In this document: positions 26,400 through 35,094 of the stretch, piece after piece
Position numbering within the stretch: the stretch's first letter is position 1
How the letters are laid out: each line of letters opens with the position of its first letter
Source of the DNA: Hydrogenophaga crocea
GTDB taxonomy: Bacteria > Pseudomonadota > Gammaproteobacteria > Burkholderiales > Burkholderiaceae_C
Direction: 5' to 3'
DNA: 64,000 nucleotides
Assembly: GCF_011388215.1 (NCBI RefSeq)
Contig: NZ_CP049989.1
Location: forward strand, 2,790,001-2,854,000
Made by a program: the position numbers and the translations under genes
Notes under the pieces: generated by a model
What the model was told of the DNA's origin: nothing
Seen by the model: only the letters and a program-made list of their open reading frames with translations
The model's database searches: none

Positions 26400-27701
26400 T
26401 CAGGGCGCCGACTGGACCGCCCCGGCCACACGCCCCGCGCCGAGGTTGCGCAGCGTGTAGGGCTGCGGTGCGTCCTGCGTGTAGGCCGCGTCGGGCACGC
26501 CGGCCAGGCCGATCTGCGCCTGCAGCGCGGCGTCGGGCCAGAAGTTGGGCGCGTCGAGGTTGGTTGCGCCGGGGATGTTGCTCGCGAGGCCCGTGACGTT
26601 GGCGGTCTGCAGCACGCTGCCGCTGGGAAAGCCGTTGGTGGTGAGCGCCTGGTTGCCGGTGCCGGCCAGCAGGTTGGCCGTGAGGCGCACGGTGCTCACG
26701 CCGCTGGGCAAGGACAGCCAGGCACCACCCGAGCGCGTGTTCACCAGGGTGTTGTGGTACAGCTCCAGCGTGCGCACGCTGTTGCTCAGGCCTTCATTGC
26801 CGTACGAGATGAGGTTGGCGTTCTGCGCGCTCGGCCCCTTTTGCAGCAGGTTGCCGCGCAGCACCACGCGCCCGCCATTGGGGAAGTCGGCCTGGTAGCT
26901 CGCGGTGCCGGCGGTGCCGTCCATGAAGTAGCTGTGCTCGATCACGGTCTCGCGCGCGCGGCTCTTGAGGTTATGGCCCACACGCGCCTCGCGGAAGAAG
27001 CTCGAGCGCACGGTGAGGCGGTCGATCGCGTTGACGTAGAGGTTGTGGGTGTAGCCGTCGCCGCGGCCGTTGCGCGCGAACTCGGAGCGGTCGATGGTGA
27101 TGGTGGACGCACCGGCCGCGGCGAGCAGGCCGTTCTCGTTGTCGTAGAAGCCGCTGTTGGCGATGCGCAGCTCGCCGCCGTGCTCGGCGCGGATGCCCGC
27201 GCCGTTCTGGTCGGGCACGGTGGCGCCGCGGAACTCGAGGTTGTCGATGGCGATGTTGGTGCCCGCCACCACCCAGATGCCCTTGCCGCTCTGGTTGAGG
27301 CCGTCGGCGAACAGCCGCGCACGGCCGCCCGTGCCGCAGATGGTGAGGTTGGACGCGCTCCAGGTGGCCAGGGCCGCCGCGCCGCGGTAGTCGCCGGCGC
27401 TGATGCGGATCACGTCGCCCGAGACCGCGGCGCGCGAGGCCGCGTTGGGCGAGGCATAGGGCTTGCCGGGGCCGACCTCGAGCACGCGCCCGCTCGCGCT
27501 GTCGCACAGCGTGCCCGAGACCGGCGCGGGCGGCGGCGTGGGCGAAGGCGTCGACGCCACGGGCGCGGGGCTGCCGCCGGGCGATGTGCCGCCCCCACCA
27601 CCGCCGCCGCCGCAGGCGGCCAGGGTGGCGGTGAACAGCAGGGCCAGGGTCGGGCGGGTGACAGTGAACGCGCAGGACGCGGAGGAATCGGCGATGGACA
27701 T
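26400..27701 (-). CDS. Right-handed beta-helix (pectate lyase-like) lipoprotein
   Basis: 433 residues. A lipoprotein signal ends at LAAC; Cys30 is followed by eight glycines and a Pro/Ser linker to about residue 60. The mature part is a repeat-rich beta helix: rungs such as IAIDNLEFRGA, LRIANSGFYDNENG, ITIDRSEFARNG, LTVRSSFFREA and LELYHNTLVNT carry the N-rich turns of parallel beta-helix proteins. It should be anchored in the outer membrane. Such folds bind or cleave polysaccharides, but no catalytic set is evident. The gap to the divergent arginase gene (27702-27944) holds no clear motif. Confidence 0.8.
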   Translation of the reverse strand: MSIADSSASCAFTVTRPTLALLFTATLAACGGGGGGGGTSPGGSPAPVASTPSPTPPPAPVSGTLCDSASGRVLEVGPGKPYASPNAASRAAVSGDVIRISAGDYRGAAALATWSASNLTICGTGGRARLFADGLNQSGKGIWVVAGTNIAIDNLEFRGATVPDQNGAGIRAEHGGELRIANSGFYDNENGLLAAAGASTITIDRSEFARNGRGDGYTHNLYVNAIDRLTVRSSFFREARVGHNLKSRARETVIEHSYFMDGTAGTASYQADFPNGGRVVLRGNLLQKGPSAQNANLISYGNEGLSNSVRTLELYHNTLVNTRSGGAWLSLPSGVSTVRLTANLLAGTGNQALTTNGFPSGSVLQTANVTGLASNIPGATNLDAPNFWPDAALQAQIGLAGVPDAAYTQDAPQPYTLRNLGAGRVAGAVQSAP

Positions 27702-27944
27702 GGGCAATCGAAACGGACGGGCGCGCCAGGCGCGGGCGCCTGGCAGGCGCGCGAAGCGCCGCGAGTATGGCGGCCAGGCAGACCGCCGCGGGGGCCTGGT
27801 TCGGTGTGATTTGGTAACCCGCGCCCGCGGCCTGCCCCGGGGCGCGGGCCGTGCCGCGCCGGGCAAATGTGACAATCGAAACCCCTCGACACGGCAGGCC
27901 CCGCCCGGTGGCGCGACCTGCTCCGATCGCGTGAGCACTTTTGC

Positions 27945-28886
27945 ATGACAGACGCTTTCTCCCGCACCGTGAGCCTGATCGGCGTGCCCACCGACGTGGG
28001 CGCGGGCGCGCGCGGCGCGTCCATGGGCCCCGAGGCCCTGCGCGTCGCCGGCCTGGCCGAGGTGCTGCAGGCCCAGGGCCTGCGCGTGCACGACCGCGGC
28101 AACCTCGCGGGCCCATCCAACCCCTGGCAGCCGCCCGAGAACGGCTACCGCCACTTCGAGGCCGTGAAGGCCTGGAACGAGGCGCTGCACGGCGCGGTGT
28201 TCGACGAACTGCAGCAGGCCCGCCTGCCCGTCGTGCTCGGCGGCGACCACTGCCTGGGCCTGGGCTCGATCAGCGCCGTGGCGCGCCACTGCCGCGCCAG
28301 CGGCAAGAAGCTGCGCGTGCTCTGGCTCGACGCCCACGCCGACTTCAACACCGCCGAGCTCACGCCCAGCGGCAACATCCACGGCATGCCCGTGGCCTTG
28401 CTGTGCGGCCTGGGCCCGGCCGCGCTCACGGGCATCGGCGGCACCACGCCGGCGGTGCGGCCCGATCAGATCCGCCAGATCGGCATCCGCAGCGTGGACC
28501 CGGGCGAGAAGCGCCTGGTGCACGAGCACGGGCTGGAGGTGTTCGACATGCGCTACATCGACGAGATGGGCATGCGCCACACCATGGAGCAGGCCCTCCT
28601 GGGCGTGGACGACAACACCCACCTGCACGTGAGCTTCGACGTCGACTTCCTCGACCCCGAGGTCGCGCCCGGCGTGGGCACCACGGTGCGCGGCGGCCCC
28701 ACCGACCGCGAGGCCCAGCTCTGCATGGAGATGATCGCCGACACCGGCCGCCTGGCCTCGCTCGATGTGATGGAACTCAACCCCGCGCTCGACGTGCGCA
28801 ACCGCACCGCCGAGGTCGCGGTGGACCTGATCGAGAGCCTGTTCGGCAAGTCGACGCTGATGCGCAAGACCGCGCCGCGCGCCTGA
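27945..28886 (+). CDS. rocF: Arginase
   Basis: 313 residues. Manganese ligands sit in GGDHCLGLGS (H102), DAHADFNT (D129, H131, D133) and SFDVDFLDP (D232, D234). NTAELTPSGNIHGMP is the arginase-specific loop, separating it from agmatinase. It hydrolyses arginine to ornithine and urea in the cytoplasm. It stands alone; no ornithine pathway gene is adjacent. It is convergent with the GMC oxidoreductase at a 12-bp gap. Confidence 0.93.
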   Translation: MTDAFSRTVSLIGVPTDVGAGARGASMGPEALRVAGLAEVLQAQGLRVHDRGNLAGPSNPWQPPENGYRHFEAVKAWNEALHGAVFDELQQARLPVVLGGDHCLGLGSISAVARHCRASGKKLRVLWLDAHADFNTAELTPSGNIHGMPVALLCGLGPAALTGIGGTTPAVRPDQIRQIGIRSVDPGEKRLVHEHGLEVFDMRYIDEMGMRHTMEQALLGVDDNTHLHVSFDVDFLDPEVAPGVGTTVRGGPTDREAQLCMEMIADTGRLASLDVMELNPALDVRNRTAEVAVDLIESLFGKSTLMRKTAPRA

Positions 28887-28898
28887 GCGCGCCGGGGC

Positions 28899-30530
28899 TC
28901 AGGCCGCGCTGCGCCGCGCGGCGCGGATCAGGTCGACCGCCTTCTCGGCCACCATGATCACCGGCGCGTTGGTGTTGCCGCCCACCACCTCGGGCATCAC
29001 CGAGGCATCGACCACGCGCAGGCCGCGCACGCCGTGCACGCGCAGCGCGGCGTCCACCACCGCGTCGGCATCGGGCCCCATGCGGCAGGTGCCCACGGGG
29101 TGGTAGATGGTGTCGGCGTGGCGGCGCACGAACTGCTCGATCTGCGCATCGCTCTGCGCGTCGGCCGAGGTGGGCGATTCGGTGCCGCCGAAGCGCGCGA
29201 GCGCGGGCTGCTGCAGCAGGTGGCGCATGCGCTTGAAGCCGCGCACCAGCCGCGCCACGTCGTCGGGGTGCTGCAGGAACGCAGGGTCGATCAGCGGCGC
29301 GAGCTGCGGATCGCGCCCGGCCAGGCGCAGCGTGCCCCGGCTCTTGGGCCGCAGCAGACACACGTGGCACGAGTAGCCGTGGCCGAACACGGTCTTGCGG
29401 CCGTGGTCCACGAGCTTGCCGATCACGAAGTGCAGTTGCAGGTCGGGAATGGGCTCGTCGGGCGCGCTCTTGATGAAGCCGCCCGCCTCGGCAAAGTTGG
29501 TGGTGAGCAGGCCGGTGCGCGCGCGCCGCCATTCGGCAATGCCGCGCAGCGCCGCGAGCACGCCCTTGAAGGACAGCCCGAACAACTCGGTGGCGCGCGG
29601 CGCGTTCACCACCTGCACCACGTCCACGTGGTCGTGCAGGTTGCCACCCACGCCCGGCAGCGCGTGCACCACGGCAATGCCATGCTGCTGCAGGTGATCG
29701 GCCGGGCCGATGCCCGAGAGCATGAGCAGCTGCGGCGAGCCGAAGGCGCCCGCGCTCAGAACCACCTCGCCGCCCTCGCGGCAGCGCGCGAGCTGCAGCG
29801 GGCCGCGGCCGCCCTGGGCGCGGTATTCCACCGCCACCGCGCGCGGCGCGCCGCTGTCGTCGGTGTCGGTCACCACGCGGCACACCAGCGCGTCGGTGAT
29901 CACCGTGAGGTTGGGCCGGCCCAGGTGCGGCGTGAGGTAGGCCTTGGCCGCGCTGAAGCGCTCGCCGTGGCGGTGCGTCACCTGGTAGGGGCCCACGCCT
30001 TCCTGCTCGGCCCCGTTGAAATCGGGGTTCACCGGGTAGCCTGCCTCGCGGCCCGCGGCGACGAAGTGCGCGCCGAAAGGATTGGGGCTGGTGAGGTCGC
30101 GCACGTTGAGCGGACCGCCGGTGCCGTGGAACGCGTCGGCCCCGCGCTCGTTGTGCTCGGCGCGCTTGAAGTAGGGCAGCACGTCCGCCCAGGCCCAGCC
30201 CGGGTTGCCCCCGGCGGCCCAGGCGTCGTAGTCGCGCGCATGGCCACGCGCGTAGATCATGGCGTTGACCGAGCTCGAGCCGCCCAGCACCTTGCCGCGC
30301 GGCTGGTAGCCGCGGCGGCCATTGAGGCCGGGCTGCGGCACCGTCTCCAGGCACCAGTTTGCCTGGCCGTTCTTGGCCAGCAGCGCGAGGCCCGCGGGGC
30401 AATGGATCAGCACGCTGCGGTCGGGCGGGCCGGCCTCGATCAGCGCCACGCGCAGCCCCGGGTCTTCGCTCAGGCGGCCGGCCAGCACGCAGCCGGCCGA
30501 ACCGCCGCCCACGATGATCACGTCGTACAT
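28899..30530 (-). CDS. GMC family FAD-dependent oxidoreductase (choline dehydrogenase-like)
   Basis: 543 residues. FAD-binding DVIIVGGGSAGCVLAGRLSEDP at the N-terminus, the GMC signature GKVLGGSSSVNAMIYARG near residue 80, and the active-site block YHPVGTCRMG followed by NTNAPVIMVAEKAVDLI. The length fits BetA/alkJ-type alcohol dehydrogenases. It oxidises an alcohol to an aldehyde with FAD; choline itself is not established, since no betaine genes are near. Confidence 0.88.
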   Translation of the reverse strand: MYDVIIVGGGSAGCVLAGRLSEDPGLRVALIEAGPPDRSVLIHCPAGLALLAKNGQANWCLETVPQPGLNGRRGYQPRGKVLGGSSSVNAMIYARGHARDYDAWAAGGNPGWAWADVLPYFKRAEHNERGADAFHGTGGPLNVRDLTSPNPFGAHFVAAGREAGYPVNPDFNGAEQEGVGPYQVTHRHGERFSAAKAYLTPHLGRPNLTVITDALVCRVVTDTDDSGAPRAVAVEYRAQGGRGPLQLARCREGGEVVLSAGAFGSPQLLMLSGIGPADHLQQHGIAVVHALPGVGGNLHDHVDVVQVVNAPRATELFGLSFKGVLAALRGIAEWRRARTGLLTTNFAEAGGFIKSAPDEPIPDLQLHFVIGKLVDHGRKTVFGHGYSCHVCLLRPKSRGTLRLAGRDPQLAPLIDPAFLQHPDDVARLVRGFKRMRHLLQQPALARFGGTESPTSADAQSDAQIEQFVRRHADTIYHPVGTCRMGPDADAVVDAALRVHGVRGLRVVDASVMPEVVGGNTNAPVIMVAEKAVDLIRAARRSAA

Positions 30531-30687
30531 GCAGGTGTCTCCAAGGTCGCTGCGGCGCAGCAGCGCTGCGCGACAATCGAGGGGCAGTTTTGCACGCGCT
30601 CCCCTGCCCCGTGTAGGCAGCCGCGCCTAGCCACGACACGCCCGCGACGCGGGTTTCCCCTGATCCCCCACTCGAGGTTTTCTTCGC

Positions 30688-31545
30688 ATGAGCAGCAACA
30701 GCATCCAGACCGTCGGCATCATCGGCTCGGGCACCATGGGCAATGGCATCGCACAGGCCTGCGCCACCAGCGGCATCCGCGTGGTCATGGTCGACATCGC
30801 GCAGGCCGCGCTCGACAAGGGCCTGGCCACCATCGCGGGCAGCCTGGACCGCCTGATCAAGAAGGAGAAGCTCAGCGCCGAGGGCAAGGCGCAGGCGCTG
30901 TCGCTGATCACCACCAGCACGAACTACGAGGACCTCAAGGGCGCGCAGCTCGTGATCGAGGCCGCGACCGAGAACGAGGCGCTCAAGGTGAAGATCCTGC
31001 AGCAGCTCGACGCGCTGCTCGCGCCCGAGGTGATCGTGGCCACCAACACCAGCTCCATCGGCATCACGCAGCTGGCCGCCGCCACGAAGCGCGCCGACCG
31101 CTTCATCGGCATGCACTTCTTCAACCCCGTGCCCATGATGGCGCTGGTGGAGATCATCCGCGGCCTGCAGACCAGCGACGCCACGCACGACACGGTGAAG
31201 GCGCTCGCCGAGGCCCTGGGCAAGACGCCGATCACCGTGAAGAACGCGCCGGGCTTCGTGGTCAACCGCATCCTCGTGCCCATGATCAACGAGGCCTTCT
31301 TCGTGCTCGCCGAAGGCCTGGCCACGGCCGAAGACATCGACGCCGGCATGAAGCTCGGCACCAACCAGCCCATCGGCCCGCTCGCGCTGGCCGACATGAT
31401 CGGCCTGGACGTGTGCCTCGCGGTGATGAACGTCTACGTCAACGAGTTCAACGACAGCAAGTACCGCCCCTGCCCGCTGCTCAAGGAGATGGTGGCCGCG
31501 GGCTACCTGGGCCGCAAGACCGGCCGCGGCGTCTACACCTACTGA
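30688..31545 (+). CDS. 3-hydroxybutyryl-CoA dehydrogenase
   Basis: 285 residues. NAD-binding VGIIGSGTMGNGIAQACA, catalytic HFFNPVPMMALVEII with its His, and the C-terminal helical domain with NAPGFVVNRILVPMINEA and LGLDVCL-like DMIGLDVC. This is the single-function Hbd/PaaH type of about 284 residues. It oxidises 3-hydroxyacyl-CoA to the 3-oxo form in fatty-acid, aromatic or butyrate metabolism. It is transcribed alone, with a 157-bp leader region to the divergent GMC gene. Confidence 0.9.
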   Translation: MSSNSIQTVGIIGSGTMGNGIAQACATSGIRVVMVDIAQAALDKGLATIAGSLDRLIKKEKLSAEGKAQALSLITTSTNYEDLKGAQLVIEAATENEALKVKILQQLDALLAPEVIVATNTSSIGITQLAAATKRADRFIGMHFFNPVPMMALVEIIRGLQTSDATHDTVKALAEALGKTPITVKNAPGFVVNRILVPMINEAFFVLAEGLATAEDIDAGMKLGTNQPIGPLALADMIGLDVCLAVMNVYVNEFNDSKYRPCPLLKEMVAAGYLGRKTGRGVYTY

Positions 31546-31555
31546 GGCGCCCGGC

Positions 31556-32272
31556 TCACCACGGCACGGGCGTGCCGTGGTGGTCGAAGAAGCCGCCGCT
31601 CGCGCCTTCGGGCAGGGTGTCGATCACGCGCAGCAGCTCCTGCGCGGCCAGCGCGGGCGGTCGCACCTCGAGCCCGGTCTTGGCGAAGGGCGCCGCCAGC
31701 GCCGTGTCCACCGTGCCCGGGTGCAGGGCCACGCACAGCGCGGCCTTGTTGCGCCGCGCGAGCTCGATGGCCGCGGTGTGCACGAACTGGTTGAGCGCGG
31801 CCTTGGACGCGCGGTAGCCGTACCAGCCGCCCAGGCGGTTGTCGCCGATGCTGCCCACGCGCGCCGAGAGAAACGCCGCCACGCAGCGGCCCTGCCGGGG
31901 CAGCAGCGGCAGCAGGTGCCGCATGACCAGCGCGGGGCCGATGGCGTTCACCGCGAACAGGCGCTGCAGGGCCTGCGCGTCCAGGTGCTGCCAGCCGCGC
32001 TCGGGCTGCACCGCGCCTTCGTGCAGGAGGCCGCTGGCCACGATCAGGGTGCGCAGCGCGCGGCCTTCGTCGGCCAGGCGCTGCGCCACGTGGGCGGCCA
32101 GGTGCTCGATGCTTTCGGGCTCGGCGAGGTCCACCGCGGGCTCGGTGCGCCGGCCCACGGCGAGCACCGTCTCGCCGCGCGCGCGCAGCGCCTGCACCAG
32201 CGCCGAGCCGATGCCGCCGGTGCCGCCGAGCACCAGCGCCAGCGCGCGGTCGTCCGTGGGTGGGGTTTGCAT
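31556..32272 (-). CDS. Short-chain dehydrogenase/reductase
   Basis: 238 residues from ATG 32272. The nucleotide-binding motif is LVLGGTGGIGSALV; the catalytic Tyr and Lys are in YGYRASKAALNQ; AVNAIGPALVMRHLLP holds the structural Asn. It resembles the C-factor/CsgA-like subgroup, which often lacks strict cofactor markers. Substrate unknown. It diverges from glutathione reductase with a GC-rich 122-bp spacer. Confidence 0.85.
   Translation of the reverse strand: MQTPPTDDRALALVLGGTGGIGSALVQALRARGETVLAVGRRTEPAVDLAEPESIEHLAAHVAQRLADEGRALRTLIVASGLLHEGAVQPERGWQHLDAQALQRLFAVNAIGPALVMRHLLPLLPRQGRCVAAFLSARVGSIGDNRLGGWYGYRASKAALNQFVHTAAIELARRNKAALCVALHPGTVDTALAAPFAKTGLEVRPPALAAQELLRVIDTLPEGASGGFFDHHGTPVPW
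31557..31582. other. 11-bp-stem hairpin at a convergent gene junction
   Basis: CACCACGGCAC (31557-31567) pairs exactly with GTGCCGTGGTG (31572-31582) around GGGC. It covers the last codons of the SDR gene and follows hbd by 11 bp. No T-tract is present, so it is not a canonical terminator, but it could stop or stabilise both messages. Confidence 0.5.
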
Positions 32273-32394
32273 GGCGCGCGATTCTGCGGCGGCGCGGGCG
32301 GGCACACCGCGGCGCGCCCACAAGGCCCCGCGCGGGCCGGGCCCTTGCGGCGGCGCAGCACCCCGCAGCGCGCCGCGCCCTACCATGTCGCCCC

Positions 32395-33798
32395 ATGAGC
32401 ACTGACGACTTCGACCTTTTCGTGATCGGCGGCGGCAGCGGCGGCGTGCGCGCCGCGCGCATGGCGGCGCAACGCGGGCTGCGCGTGGCCCTGGCCGAGC
32501 GGCTGGGCCACCAGGGCCTGGGCGGCACCTGCGTGAACGTGGGCTGCATTCCCAAGAAGCTGTACAGCTACGCGGCCGGCTACCACGAGGCCTTCGAGGA
32601 AGCCCCGGGCTTCGGCTGGCAGATCGACACGCCGCCGCGCTTCGACTGGGCCACGCTCAAGGCCAACCGCGCGAAAGAGATCGCGCGCCTGAACGGCGTG
32701 TACGCCGGCCTGCTCAAAGGCGCGGGCGTGGTGCAGATCAACGGCTTCGCGCGCTTCACCGGGCCGCACCAGATCGCGGTCGACACCACCGACGAAACGG
32801 GCCACCCTGTCACGCAGCAACACCGCGCGAGGCACGTGCTCATCGCCACCGGCGGCACGCCCAGCCTGCCCGACATCGAAGGCCGCGAGCACATCCTCGA
32901 CAGCAACGCCATGTTCGACCTCGATCCGTTCCCGCAGCGGCTCGCGATCGTGGGCGGCGGCTACATCGCGAGCGAGTTCGCGTCCATCTTCAACGGCCTG
33001 GGCGCGCGGGTCACGCTGATCAACCGCGGCGAGCTGCTGCTGCGCGGCTTCGACGACGACATCCGCCGTTTCGTGGGCGCCGAGATGGCCAAGACCGGCA
33101 TCGATCTGCGCATGCAGACCGAGGTCGCGCGCATCGTGCGCACCGCCACGGGCCTGCAGCTCAACTTCAAGGATGGCGGCACGCTCGAGGCCGACGCGGT
33201 GCTCTACGCCACCGGCCGCAAGCCGCTCACCCAGGGCCTGGGCCTGGAGCACGCGGGCGTGGCGCTGGGCGCGCACGGCGAGGTGGCGGTGAACGGCGAG
33301 CACCAGACCAGCGCGCCGCACGTCTACGCCGTGGGCGACGTGACGGGCCGCGTGCAGCTCACGCCCGTGGCGCTGGGCGAGGCCATGGTGGTGGTCGACC
33401 GGCTTTGCGGCCCCGCGCCCGGCAAGGCCGCGCGCCAGATGGCCTACGAGAACATTCCCACCGCCGTGTTCACGCACCCCAACATCGGCACCGTGGGCCT
33501 CACCGAGGCGCAGGCGCGCGAGCGCCATGGCGAGGTGACGATCTTCCGCAGCGAGTTCAAATCGCTGCGGCACACGCTCTCGGGCCGCAGCGAGCGCACC
33601 CTCATGAAGCTCGTGGTCGACACGAAGACCGACCGCGTGCTGGGCGTGCACATGGTGGGCGCCGAGGCCGGCGAGATCGTGCAGGGCTTTGCCGTGGCGC
33701 TGAAAGCCGGCGCCACCAAGGCGGTGTTCGACAGCACCATCGGCATCCACCCCACGGCGGCCGAAGAGTTCGTGACCATGCGCGAGCCGCTCAGGTGA
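32395..33798 (+). CDS. gorA: Glutathione-disulfide reductase
   Basis: 467 residues. Redox-active pair in GGTCVNVGCIPKK (C46, C51), FAD-binding FVIGGGSGGVRAARMA, NADPH-binding IVGGGYIASEFASIF followed by the basic INRG, and the C-terminal catalytic IGIHPTAAEE. It reduces glutathione disulfide with NADPH in the cytoplasm. The ATG at 32395 has no strong ribosome site; a TACCAT -10-like box lies 8 bp upstream, so a leaderless message is possible. The last 8 bp overlap the convergent MgtC-type gene. Confidence 0.9.
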   Translation: MSTDDFDLFVIGGGSGGVRAARMAAQRGLRVALAERLGHQGLGGTCVNVGCIPKKLYSYAAGYHEAFEEAPGFGWQIDTPPRFDWATLKANRAKEIARLNGVYAGLLKGAGVVQINGFARFTGPHQIAVDTTDETGHPVTQQHRARHVLIATGGTPSLPDIEGREHILDSNAMFDLDPFPQRLAIVGGGYIASEFASIFNGLGARVTLINRGELLLRGFDDDIRRFVGAEMAKTGIDLRMQTEVARIVRTATGLQLNFKDGGTLEADAVLYATGRKPLTQGLGLEHAGVALGAHGEVAVNGEHQTSAPHVYAVGDVTGRVQLTPVALGEAMVVVDRLCGPAPGKAARQMAYENIPTAVFTHPNIGTVGLTEAQARERHGEVTIFRSEFKSLRHTLSGRSERTLMKLVVDTKTDRVLGVHMVGAEAGEIVQGFAVALKAGATKAVFDSTIGIHPTAAEEFVTMREPLR

Positions 33799-35071
33799 GC
33801 ACGAACAGCAGGGCAGCGGCCAGCGCCGTGTGCAGCCACAGGCCCGGCGCGAGCCAGCGCAGGTAGGCCGCACCCCCCGAGGCCAGCGCGGTGGCCGACT
33901 TGCTCGCCGCGTGCACCACCAGCACCAGCACCACGGCCTCGCGCGCCGCCGTGTCGGGGCCGGTGCTGCCGAACACCGCGGCCACCGCGGCGTGCAGATC
34001 GGCCAGGGCGCCGATGGCCGCGCCCACGATCAGGCCCGCATCGCCCAGGCCCAACCGCAGGGCGTGCACCAGCACCTGGATGGCGGCGAGCAGCGCCGCC
34101 ACCGCGAGCGCGCCGCCCAGGCTGAACATGCGGTCGGCGCGCGGGGCCGGCAGGGCCTCGGTGCGCGGGGTGGCGCCGGCCACGGTGACATCGGCCCCGC
34201 GGCCCGGCCCGCTCACCAGCCACCAGCCCCAGGCCAGCGCGAGCGCCGCACCCGCCAGCGCCGGCAGCCACAACACCGCGAGCCAGGCCGGCCGCACCGC
34301 GGCCGCCACCAGCAGCAACTGCAGCTGCGTGGACACGCACGACAGCAGGCCGCCGCCGGCCATCACCCGCACCGGCGCCGCGCCCGAGCGCGCCGCCAGT
34401 CCCAGGCTGGCGATGGTGGCCGTGCTCGACACGAAGCCCGAGGCCAGCGCCGACAGCGCCACCGCGTGCCGCGTGGCGAGCAGCCGCCGCGCCAGGTGCG
34501 CCGCCGATTGCAGCGCGAGCAGCAGCGCCAGCAGCACCCCGATGCCGCGCGGGTTCAGCGCCTCGCCCCACAGGGGCCGGTCGGGCAGCAGCGGCAGGCC
34601 CAGCAGCACCAGCGCCGCGAGCAGCAGGCCGTCGCGCAATTCGGCCGGGCCCAGCCAGTGCTTGACGAAGCGGTGCGCACGCTCGCGCACCGCGAGCACC
34701 GCCGTGAGCGCCACCGCGAGCGCCGCGGCCAGCGGCACGCTGGACACGGTGAGCACGCCGATGAGGTAGGTGAGCAGCAGCGCGACCTCGGTGGTCACCC
34801 CGGGGTCGTCCGAGCGGTCCTTGTAATAGGCCACCAGGCACAGACCGGCCACGCAGGCCGCGCCCACCACCACCAGGCCCGCCAGCCCCGTGAGGGCCGC
34901 CGCCGCGCCCGTGACGCAGGTGAGCGCGAAGCTGCGCAGGCCGGCCAGCGCACGCGCCGGGCCCTGGCACTTGCGGCGTTCGCGCTCGGTGCCCACCAGC
35001 AGCCCGCAGCCCAGGGCGACGGCGAGCGCGGTGGCCGCCGCGGCGGGTTCCAGGGATGACAAACCGGTCAC
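33791..35071 (-). CDS. MgtC/SapB-DUF4010 membrane protein
   Basis: 426 residues, about a dozen hydrophobic helices. The N-terminal third is MgtC/SapB-like, with LAVALGCGLLVGTERERRK and GLRSFALTCVTGA; the rest is a DUF4010 region with NPRGIGVLLALLLAL and ALASGFVSSTATIASLG. Fused proteins of this kind are common in proteobacteria; their transported substrate is unknown and MgtC-like virulence roles should not be assumed. It diverges from amn, with 23 bp between starts. Confidence 0.82.
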   Translation of the reverse strand: MTGLSSLEPAAAATALAVALGCGLLVGTERERRKCQGPARALAGLRSFALTCVTGAAAALTGLAGLVVVGAACVAGLCLVAYYKDRSDDPGVTTEVALLLTYLIGVLTVSSVPLAAALAVALTAVLAVRERAHRFVKHWLGPAELRDGLLLAALVLLGLPLLPDRPLWGEALNPRGIGVLLALLLALQSAAHLARRLLATRHAVALSALASGFVSSTATIASLGLAARSGAAPVRVMAGGGLLSCVSTQLQLLLVAAAVRPAWLAVLWLPALAGAALALAWGWWLVSGPGRGADVTVAGATPRTEALPAPRADRMFSLGGALAVAALLAAIQVLVHALRLGLGDAGLIVGAAIGALADLHAAVAAVFGSTGPDTAAREAVVLVLVVHAASKSATALASGGAAYLRWLAPGLWLHTALAAALLFVLT

Positions 35072-35094
35072 GGCGGGGCGTTCACAATAGCTGC

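Noticed and set aside
28899..30530. Choline dehydrogenase (betA) as a firm name
   Set aside because: GMC motifs are clear, but no betaine aldehyde dehydrogenase, BetI or choline transporter is nearby; kept as family only.
33791..35071. MgtC virulence factor
   Set aside because: The protein is a long MgtC/DUF4010 fusion of unknown transport role; the short MgtC function should not be transferred.
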